Below, piece after piece: positions 23,301 through 35,300 of a stretch of 64,000 nt of DNA (position 1 is its first letter; every line of letters starts with the position of its first letter). Below the pieces are notes generated by a model. The model did not search any database. It saw only the letters and a list, made by a program, of their open reading frames with translations, and had not been told where the DNA came from. This DNA comes from Owenia fusiformis (lineage: Eukaryota > Annelida > Polychaeta > Sabellida > Oweniidae). The stretch is from positions 908,513-972,512 of the forward strand of contig CAIIXF020000004.1 in the NCBI GenBank assembly GCA_903813345.2, in the 5' to 3' direction. The translations under genes and the position numbers were made by a program.

Positions 23301-26300
23301 CATGCGTACTATCTTTAAGTGGATGTTGTACAGGGATTAAGGCAATATAGATAAGATATACGGCATCACTTTTAGAAAAGTAAGTTACTTGGTGTATTCC
23401 TTCTGCTATGTTCCCAATATATCAATCAATAGCTATGACTTGCATCAAGTTTAAATCCTTGAAGACTTATCTCCCAAAATGTACACCCCCATCAAAAGTT
23501 TGGCAACCATTTGATAGCATATTAAAGCCAGTTAATGAATCTCAATTTCTTTCCTTAATCACAATAAGCTCGGGATACATATCTTTCATAATGTTTTACC
23601 AAACAATAATGGATGGAATTTCATGCAATATTCTGATAAGATGAGGGTGTTTGGCTTACCAAACTTTTGGCGGGGATGTATACACCAGGACGGGGCATAT
23701 ATAAGGGTTATGTACTGGGAGGTTTTTGATCTAGGGTATATCCTGAGGTATATATTTATATCTCCCCTAGGGAATGTGATTAATGTTTTTCAGGACGTTT
23801 TCAAATATTTTAGATGTAGTTCGTCCTGTTATTCTGAGGCATAGAGTGGCAGTTGTGATTACTACGTTCTGAGTGAACATGACGCTCTCTTTTAAGGATC
23901 CATAATCAAATTGGAAATGATATCCTGGCCATGTACTTAGCTCGCCTTATCAGGGACACGTTTATTGTTGGTTTATCCAATGTGTTATGCACACACATGG
24001 AGATCATGACTAACTTTCTAAGCAAATATACACCCCCGCAATAAGTTTAGCATCCAGAATTTTTAATAGGACGAGAAATGAAAGTCTGTCAATGTCTGGA
24101 TCTTAATTTTATTTCTTAATTGCAATAGCTCGACATTTTATGACAAAATCGATTAAATTAATTTCCCTAAATCGGTATATAAAAATAAGTGATTCAAAAG
24201 GATACTTGCCGGTTTCCAAACTTTTTGAGGGAGTGTACACCACCATTCATACAGCAAGTGTCATGAACGCGTGAACGTTTAAATATTTCATACAATCCCA
24301 TGTTTTTATTGGGAAACGTCCGAGAAATCTGTTTCCAAATGGGAATAGGGGGAAGAGAGGTCGGTGACCCAGGTACATACTTTTTGGCAAGTCCTCTTTG
24401 TTGATATGACACCCAACCAAATCCCCAACATATTTTAGCGAGTGTCGAGTACTTCCATGCCCTTTTAAATCATTCATATACTCATCACATATTTTGTTTC
24501 ACTCAATATCTTAGGACTAAGAAGAAATGAAATGTCATGGTTTATCAGAATGCTTTTCAATAGTTTAATTTCGATTCTTTAACCTTAAATCCCACTTGCG
24601 TAGCAACACAATAGAATTTGCTGTGGTTTATTTTTAAGAATGTATGGTTTTATCAAAAGGAAAGTGCATTATTTTTCTATTGTTTTTAAAGAATGTACAC
24701 TTGGCAAGCTATCAAAAACAAGTGAGACATAAATGACCATTGACAGTTTTTGATAGTTTTCATTCCCTAAAAACAATATACAAAAATACATGTACCCTTC
24801 TCTTGTTACTGTGCATTCTTTAGAATAAAACAATTTATCAATTTTTGTTGCTATCTACATCATTGATCTTATCTTACTTACAAATATTCTGCTGCATTCA
24901 AATTCAATGTTCTGGACTGGACAGTCACCTGTAGTGCACTGACAGCTAGACTAATTATAGCCCACTCAGTCACTTACATCAACTCACACTCATGAGGTCA
25001 ATGCAACCAACTCTTTTTGTTGTTACAATTAATTGGCTATATAACAACAAATTTTAACCAATAAGAGCCAGGGTCATTGTGAGCCTGGTTGCAGTTTGCA
25101 AAATTCACAGTTTGAATAGTCAACACAAAAGATATAAAAATTTCCAGATTAGATCATTGACCATTTACCTGCAATATACCATTTACCTGTAATAAGAATG
25201 TGTGTGATTTAAGTAAGATAAAGCATTCGAATTCGATTTGATAAGAAATAATAACCTCAGGCCTTCGGCCTTCGGTGTATTATTTCTTATAAAATCTCAT
25301 TCTTATGCTTTATCCAGTACTGAAATAGCTTCATCAGTACGACTACCGTATAAAGGTTCTGGGCGTAATTAAGAATAACATTTCCCCAAAGCATTCAAAG
25401 CCAGAGCCCAATCTGATATCATCTTATCATCATGACATAAATACAAATGTTCATGTTGCTATCATAAAAATTGGTATTTTGATAAACTATGCAAAAGAAT
25501 GGGGGGGGGGATGCTACCAAAGATCACTGCATTTCGTATACGTTATACATTCCATCGAGAAACCCCCCTCGACTAATTGATATCTCTTAGATTAAATTGA
25601 AATCACTATGTTTTAAGACTGTAACCAATGTTTTTGTTTGGCTGTGTCGATTCTGCTGGGAGTTGTAATGTAAACTGATCCGTTGTTTAGGAAATGTTTT
25701 TGGGTATTATTTTAGAAAAGGGGAAATGGTTTATACATGAGATACGCCAGTGGCACTTTTATATGCTTGCAATGAAGTAACGGAGAATGTAATGGGGGCA
25801 TGCATGCAAATGCTATAACATGACTTTAAAATATGTGAAATTCCGAACATTATTTCGAATTTAAAGGTTTCGATGTGGAGCCCTTTATAATAGTTTTATA
25901 TAGCTCTTCAAAAACAGTTTCGACAAAAGTTATTGCTTCTACTGTTCAAGCCCAATGGTAGAGTCAAGGCTGATTTGGAACTAGAGTTTATTTGTATGGT
26001 TTACTATGTCACATTCAATCAACTAACACAAAAACACATTTGAAGCATGAGTGACATTATTTTTTATTTTGTATTGAACTGACGCTTATTCTCATTAACT
26101 CATCTGAATTTAAGAAGTGTTTTTTCTTACTTTCCATTTTTCTATATTACCCTTTTAACACCCGTTAAATGACTGCAATTAACAATATACCATACTGACA
26201 CTGAAAATACCTTAATCAACGCTGGATATAGTCCACCAACTAGACCATATTAACACGGAATAGACCATAATTAATTACGCTGAATACACCCTAATGAACG

Positions 26301-29300
26301 CCGAATGCACCATAATTTAGCACAACGTACACCATACTTAATTAATGCTTAATCAGTGAATATACCATACTAGAACTTAACCATTTCAATGCAGACTTGT
26401 TGACCATAATTAAGACCAATAATTGCACCATAGTTTTACCTACACTATACTAAAAACTGACTAGAATCTCTATTTCCCTGCCAAGTCCTGCCAAATGCAC
26501 CAAACTTATTCTAATGAGATACTTACCTTCTAATTCAATATCATCAGGATCTGTCATTTTGGTCTTTTGCTTTTGGACTAACTCGCGTACGTTCACACCT
26601 TCAACAGCGTCGTGACGTCAACCAACTGTAGCTAATACCCCGGCTAATACCTCGAAGAGCTAAAGCAAGTTCTACAAGACGCTTTGAAAGAGCTTAATCG
26701 TGACCTAAATTCCTCTATTATTGACACGTACAAATAAAACTCTAAAGCCCTTTATAACGGTGTTTTGTTGGTAAAGCTCTTCAAACATATACGTGGGAAA
26801 TCTTAACATCTACGCATGCGCACTTAAGTTAAGACACTGGTCAACAGGGGTCCCGAACTCACCCGAAAGTTTTGTCTTAGCATTTTCATTGCCTTAACAG
26901 CATGTTTTATCGTACCTTTTCACAATGGAATAACGTATTGGTTTTATAAACCGACATAAATGAAAATTCAATGAAAAGAACCATAATTTAGCTTAGAATA
27001 CAATGGAATCAGAACCATTCACCCCTCCACTGTCAAAATGTGAACTCTTCCAAAAAAGCAGACGATGAAAGTTGTATAAACCACAGACGGCAAAATGAAC
27101 AACATTCCTAGATATTCTGTCAAGAGGCGCGGCATTAAACCCTGAACATATGATAAGTTTTACAGCGTTCTTAATCGCAGCGAAGTGCTGAAATATTTTG
27201 GATCAAATCCAAAAGTCAATTTAACTAGTGCATAGGGGCTGTACATACATTTGCGCATAATCAACTTATGTCTATAATTCAATTGTATTGTTTACAATGA
27301 CGTAATACTGATTTGATTCTAATTAATGATTAATAGATTAATAAATAGCAAATTTCACAGACTACTCAATGCTTATTTAGATTCCGAGATAAGACCAAGG
27401 AAGAAATGTTGATTCTATATCAACTGACAAACTGAAAAACCAATCATGTCGTAAGATAGCGTTATGGATCAAGATGACCATTTAATAGGACACTGACGGA
27501 TAGTGGATTCCAGAATCCATCTCACAATTTTAATATATTTTGAATGAACAAAGTGATCAATTTAAACAAGGTTTTTGGACATGTAATAGTGTAACATGTG
27601 AAAATGAAATGAACAGACTTTTTGCTTACTTTGTTGAAGTTGACTTATTCACACGACGACTTTAAGCGACATCTATCATTGAGTAGCATAGCTGATTGAT
27701 ATGAACTCTACTTTCCTTGACAATAGATGGTGTAACCATATACTGAGATCAATTTATCTTTTACATTTCTGCTGAAATTCTCCATCAAGGTCTAGTCAGC
27801 AATTTCTTGTGCTTGGACCTACTGTGACACTCTGCTTTTCATTTTGAAATGCATGCCTCATTTTGAGAGTTTTCAATCCAGATTTGCCTATGATGACCTA
27901 CTATTACCTGATTTCCTATTACCTACCTATTACCTAATTTCCAAGCCTAATATTATCGTAAGGGTTACCCGATGTAGACATTAGGGAGGTTAAGATACAC
28001 TTTTTAAAACGTGTACGCGTAGTATAGCCCTCTATCCGGGATAAGTTCTCCCATTTGTAGTGTTTACTTGGCCGATTGAGTAAAAAGGCACATGGGAAAT
28101 AATTGTAATAAGGTCCCTGGAAAAATAAATAGAGGGGGGGGAGAGTTATTCCTGCGGGTCCAAATACGACACGCTGACGTACATGGTCCTTAAAATGTGT
28201 AACGTAACCTCCCTAATCCCTTCCCTCACACTAGTCATTGATCACGTTGAACACCCATCAGAAATACCATAAACTACATTCAATGGGATCCATCTGTTCA
28301 AAATTTTCTAATTATGAATTATGACTAATTCATGCAGTTTATAAGATGCTTCCAAAGACGCTCCCTTTGGATAGTTTGATATTGTTCCTTTAAAAGTGAT
28401 TTTCATCAACATATACAATATATTCATAGTACAGAACCCCCTACGTGCTGCTTGCTACCTTGTAATCCTGCCAAACAGGTAATCTACACAAACAGCTGGC
28501 CATGAGCACAGAGCTCTATCTTACAGGCAAATATCTTTGCAAATATGCACTTCCTCCCTGCCATGTACATTGCAACGCAGAATTCGAGCCCTTAAATAGT
28601 TTTTGGAGTAACTACTTGCAATAACAAATTTGAATTATAGATCATCGACAAATTCATAAAAGTTATCTATGATGAAATATTTCAAGGATTGCATATTTCA
28701 AAGCAAACGAGTTCTGAATCTTGTAGACTTTCTGATTTTGGAAGGAAGGCGCTATTTCAGTGTTTCCATGCTTATGCATCTAATTAGGTATTTTGCTAAA
28801 CGAATAATTAATCAGGCGTCTCAAGTTTCCACATTTTTGCTATTTCTGGCAATACAACCGACTTAAACTCACTCTTAACCTCTCTACATGTCTGAGTTCA
28901 GCTCTACCTCGTCAGATAAACATCTTCTAAGGCCAAACTAGTTAACTGTCTGTTTATTGGGATCATTTTTAAAAGTCGGAAAAGGCAACCAGGCGTTTTG
29001 ATTTTACCCCACTGTAGTTTATTGTATGTTATAAGTCCCAAAATCTCGAGAGAGGTTATAATGTTTGATACAACTGTCTAGATGGCCACGTAGATATAGA
29101 TTATGTGAAACTTAATTTCCAAATCTTGTACCCTAACTAATTATCATTTTATTTCAAAATATTTTGATTTCGATGAAACAATTAAGATTGAAAATTTTTA
29201 TGTGGTTTAGTTTAAAAAAAAACTTAATTATATAAGAAGTGTTTGTTTATTCATTCAATTCTTTATCCGTATTTTGTTCCATAGAGTATAGAATTCTGAC

Positions 29301-32300
29301 TAGATATTGCCCAAAAACGAAAATAAAATTTGTAATAATAACTGTAATTTGGCTTTCATTTAGAAAATTCTAATTCACACAGTGCAGCTTTTTTCATCGT
29401 GGACTCTGACTGACACATTGGAATTAACACAAACACAAGGTTACCATGCTTGAGAGGAAAAATAAATCAACTGTAAAGATAATTTGCATTGTGTTTACCT
29501 TTACTAACTCCTTTACTAACAGGTTCCTGATGGAAAACTCAAACTCGAGGGGAAAATCCAATTGATCGCTATTATTCTAACATTTGCGCAAAAATGTTAC
29601 AAGTTGCCCAAAAATGTAACAATTTGCGCAAAAATGTAATAATTTGCGCAAGGAGATGGTTAATTTCCAATTTGATCGCAATGGAACACTCTAATATTTC
29701 TATTAGAACTAAATAACTCTACCATTTTGAACGTTTACAAGTTCAGCAAAGCAACTTTGACCTCATTAAGACTCGGAATACCAACAGTTAACAACTTAGT
29801 GATACTAAAGATGAATTATTGGAGAATCATTGTGCAGTTTGTTAGCCTGAGAATAGTACAAGATTTTAGGTTACCTTGATGTAAGCATATGTTGGCGTTA
29901 CCATGGTTACCACTGTTTTCATCTGTTTTAAGGATAATCTATTGGAGAACAGGTAACCTGTAAATAGGCCATCATTCGACACTTTGAACCCCAGTGGTTT
30001 CCCAACTGTGCCGTAACAATTACATGATTATGAAGCTATATTCAAAAAACTGTAACCATTTGCGCAAAAATGTAACAATTTGCGCAAAAATACTGGATAT
30101 GGTTAATTTCAAAATTTGAATATTTTTGTTTTTCTATTATATCAGATCCAACCAAAATGATCTCATACTTTCTGTTTCACCCGAAACATCTCAGGGCTGA
30201 GAAGAAATGAGATGTCATGGTTTATCATGATGCAATGATCTTAACAATTTTCTATGAGTACAATTGCAGTCAGACCAGCATCGGATAAAGCAGATGAAGC
30301 TCGCTTTTGAAGGAGTAAGATCAAACTTAATGAAATGATAACTGTAACCTAGATTCACCCCACCACCCCTTCATTCAATTTGTACCATTTTGCAAAATGC
30401 ACCGGCAGACACTGTTATCTAAAAGTACATCCCTTTACAACAGGAGTATTTTCAATCAGACTTTTTAAATATATAGATGGGATACTGGTAAAGTACAGGG
30501 GATCGCATTCTCCTTATGCATAAGTCAATCCCTATGTCATAATCCCATACAGACCTCTGCGAGGAGAAGCTACTCGACGCAGGTAAGAAGATAGTGTTTC
30601 AGACTTGGTGCTATATATAGATGACGAGATGCGGAAGATGAAAGGCGAATATGTGTTATTATCATAAGCAATGTACAAGAAGATATATATGCAGAACATT
30701 GCCATATGTTACCCTTAGTGTTAAAGTCTTGTACATTATACAGATGAAGCTCCCTTTTGAAGAAGTTAAATCCAACTATTAAAAGGGTAGCCATATGTTT
30801 CGGGTATCAATAATATTTTATTCACGAAGCAAAACTCTCAAGTAGACGGAAACATACCATACATTGGATGATTTATAGGGCATTGACAAAAACAGAACAA
30901 AGGGGGTTATAGTCAAATGAAATCGACTCCATCTCTCTTGCTAATGTACGAAGAGTCTCGTATAACAAGAATGTGATTTCTTAAAAAGGGTAACTGAATC
31001 TAAAGTACATGAAAAGAGAAACCCCATTCCATAGAAATGAATCTATTTCTGTTTCGCCCATTTGAGCTATTCAGTCCATCCACGTGCTTTTAGCCTTTCT
31101 AATATTTTGCTTTGGCTTCTTGCATTGATGTAGGTATAATGACTGGACCCTGTTCCCTTATTTTACCAACTACTGACAAGATACAATTACAAATATTAAC
31201 TCAAAGTAGTCCTTTAGATATTTTAAAAAACATTAGACACTAAATTAAATTCGACTTTCAACGAGTAACTTTACTTTCAAAATTTGGGCCCAAATCTTGA
31301 TTTTAAGGGCCCAAATTTTTTTCCTGACACAAAATTTAATTTAATGAGATTTACATAATTTTCTCTTATTATTAATACAAAATGACATTTTTGGCACTTC
31401 ACACCATAAACACATTCCGAACAACATTTGTACCTGAACCTTTTCACAGCAGGATTATATTTTTGGATTACCTATTAAAAAGCGAAAATAACATCGCATG
31501 CTCAAAAGTAAAATAAGTCAGCAAAACCCTATTTCGCATTGTGGTTATCTCTAGTTAAAAGGAGGATATACCCAGAATTCCAAGCTCCAGCAAGATAGGT
31601 TCATCTTATCTATAAATTCTAGGTTATTCCGCCCTCTTTCTGAGGTGAAAACAACAGGAGATAACGGATAAACTGTATGCATGGTATGAGAATTACAGAA
31701 GTTTCATACATAGTTCTTAACTGATACAGAATCCATTGTCGGTTGATCCGCTTCTACAAAATCTCAGCAGAATTAGATAGACACTGGTGAACCAGATACA
31801 CAGAAGTTTTTGTTAAAGTTTGTTTTAGCATAAACAAAATCACGTGTTCCCCTCTCCCCCGTTATTGAGGAACAAAGGCTGTGACTTGACGCAAAACTAG
31901 TATTACAAATAACCATATGGAATTTTAAATTTAATTTTTTTATCAATAGTCAACGGTCTGACGTCAGAGAAACTTCCGCCGAAGTGAACTACTTAAGCAA
32001 AAAGGCAACGTTATGTAAATGTCAAGTAGATTTGTATAATAAACACCTTTTTAAGCGAATTCCCAAAACCTTAATCATACTCAGTTACAGTTCCTATTGG
32101 AAAGGAAATGTGGGTTTTATTACAAGGGGTCGATAACATAGAATAAGGAAGCTTTGAGAAGTAACATATCTCCGCGAAGTATTTTCAGTATTGAATTAGA
32201 GTTGATTTTATTGAAAGGAGCCGATACCGTTACGAAGGGAATTTAGAATGTGTTCGACCTACGTCACGTGATCTAGCCTAAATGTATTCCCAAGTTAACG

Positions 32301-35300
32301 GAAGAGGCCTAGATGCGTTATTTTCTTAGGTGTAATTAAAATTGACATTTGCATAACTATCAATGTAGGGGGTGTAAGAGCAGAACTCAAAATACATTTC
32401 CCTTCCAATTGTTTTGGTGTCAATTTGGTCACCAGTCACTAACAAATTCTAAATTCTCTATCTTCTTGCAGTAAGTGTACATGTTTGTATTTTGGAACAG
32501 GGGCTTAATGCATCTCTAAGTGAACCATGCATTGTCTATTTATACTCTCCTTTCTACTTCTACTAAACAACTGGCATGTCTGGTCCGAAGTTATCTCCCT
32601 AATAATGCTTCAACAGAAATATGAACAGATATCTTTAATATTTAGGTACTGCTATACAGTTAAGGACTATTCAACCTTTCTATCTAGCTTTTTAATCCAT
32701 TCTGATACTCATCTCTCTTGCATCGTAGATCTTGTCCTGGAGATTACAATGATATTCTAACATGGCCTTTCTTATTTGGACAAATAACCAAGTATACGAA
32801 GCATGGAACACGGATGCGTTGCATCTCTTAGATACCAAACGATGAATCCCAAATGAATTTATGAAATAAAGACCAGCATCTCGACATAATGATTTTTTGA
32901 TACAAGCTTAGTATTTATACGGATATTAAATGGTATATGAATATAATCATTTTGGGAGTTATGTTATAGTTTTTTAAAATATTCTTTTTTTGTTTGTAGC
33001 ATAAACAATGTACGGTATCGAGTTCTCTTTCAGAGGTGCGAAATCAAATTATTTGAAAGGCTTACAAAATACAAAGGGTTAACAGACTGCCTATTTGGCT
33101 TCTTCTTGTATTGCAAGGAAGACGATTCAGACCTGCGTCTATCTTTGTTTTACAAGGTAATGATTCAGTGGTATGGAATTCAATGCTAAATCTTAATATA
33201 ACTTCTTCACTAACATAGTATGAGCGAGATCCTGAAAGGCCCAGAAATTTTTATAAATGTCTCGAAAACCCGATTATAATTATCATTTATTATCAAGATC
33301 ATCAGTTAAACTTTTATTTCCTTTTAATATGAAATATATCAAGAGAAATAGTAAGTACTACACTAGAATTCGGTGAATTATTAAAGAGGTTTATGCAAGG
33401 GAAGGAATCATTTGAAATGTGATGATACTATTATTACAAGTTAATTCAATCTATTAACGATCTTTAAACACTATTCAATTGATAAATATTTAACCAAAAG
33501 AGAAACATGACTAATTTCTTTATGCGGGGTATCCCCATGACGCCATTACATCTTAAGTAAAAACATAAAAGTAGGTCCGGTTATGATTTTTACTCATGAC
33601 TTAGCAAGGCACATGATTAAATTAATTCAGCTGTGAAAAAGAGCAATTATTTTATGAACGTTTATGTATGGACTTATATTTCGTTTTACCTATTGTATAA
33701 CTAAGCCAAACATTTTGTGTAAAACGTAAGCAAAATGTGGGTTAATCCACGATCCCTAATATTAACACCACAGTTTCGTAATCGTTTTCAACATACTTAG
33801 CAAAGGATAAACGAAACACTCTGAGTCTAGGTTTGATATTATTAAAGATACGTCCAAGTGTTTTTATAAGTCTACTTGTAAAGTATTCAAGCCAAAATGG
33901 TTCAATTGAACGAACAATGTATATTGGAATTCCGATTTATAAAGTCTATGCGTATGAACGTGTAAAATACATTTGCACATATCTATTAAAATAACAAATT
34001 GGTATGCGAACAATTACTATACATTTGTTACACATGCCCAGCTTGGCCCAGCACGTCTCGATTCACAAAGTACTTGTTACAATCTAGAGGTAGTCTATCG
34101 TATCGTGTACTCACTTTTATTTGTGATTTTAACTTTGAACAAATTTCTATTTGTCACAACATCGAGGTTAATGTAACAAGCACGTTAAGGAAAACGACCC
34201 CCACTACTGAAACCCATTATTTTCTCTATTTTGAGGTTCCACGCAATATGACAATAGTAAATAATAAATAGATAGAGAATTTGTTTTTTTTGGAGTTATT
34301 AACATTCTGGAACAAAAATGACCTGGTAATACACATAATACATTGTTATGTAAGTCCTCAAAAGAGGCTTTGTATAATATATTTTGGTCTACATTTTGCA
34401 CCTATTACCCTATGAGGTGGAGGTTACACCCTATGAATAAATATGGCAAACTGTTACCACCTGGTATGGTATTGCTAATGTCTTGAAGAATGTAACAGTA
34501 TGTCACAGACAACAACCGCCAACACCGAACGCCGATCAAAATACTGTGGTTATATTCATATGACACAACTTTCTTGTAGTGACATAGTAATTATAAATGC
34601 AAAATGAAAATGTTGCATACGCACCTTCAATCTCATCTGCTGACATGTCCGACTGAAAAAATAATAAAACAATGTGTTAGATTTTGGTCATGTAGTGACT
34701 GGCATCTTGGAACTTTAAATTCAAAATGGCAGCCCATGGATGCATTCTTGAAGTGAATTCAGTTGTCTATGAGGCTGTTTAATGATTACCAATGGGTATT
34801 CGGATTCATAACTCGTTTAATATTATATCCCACTGCAAGCCCGTGTGTAATTACTCCACCCCTCCGCCCCTTCCCGTATAATATCATAACATTTGCAGTG
34901 AAGGGAAACACTTAAAGGGGCAACAAGGACTGTAGAGAGAAAATTCGAAATTTTTTATTTTTTCTAATTGTTGCATCTTTAATGAAAGAATCAGAGCTTA
35001 GTGCAAGACTTTGCTTAGGGCAAGTACAAGTCTTGCGCAAAGATTTTATGGAACTCGATAAGAAATTCCAAAAAATCTTACTGAGCAAAGAAACATATGA
35101 ATAGGGGTGGGGAGGGTGGAAGGTGTAGGATAAATCTTTTTCAGCAAACATGAGCCCATAAAATATTTCAGTTCCGCCAGGTACTGTACTGATAGGTAAA
35201 AGCGGAAAGGGAAAGGAGAAACACGAATGAGATAAAATGTAAATGTACTAAACAAGGGACTTGATTGACCTGAGCTATTTGTAAGTAGGGGGCTACATCA

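Noticed and set aside
34040-34086. Possible small exon ([16 protein letters not shown])
   Set aside because: Bounded by ag and gt, but with a poor pyrimidine tract, very short and without a partner exon.
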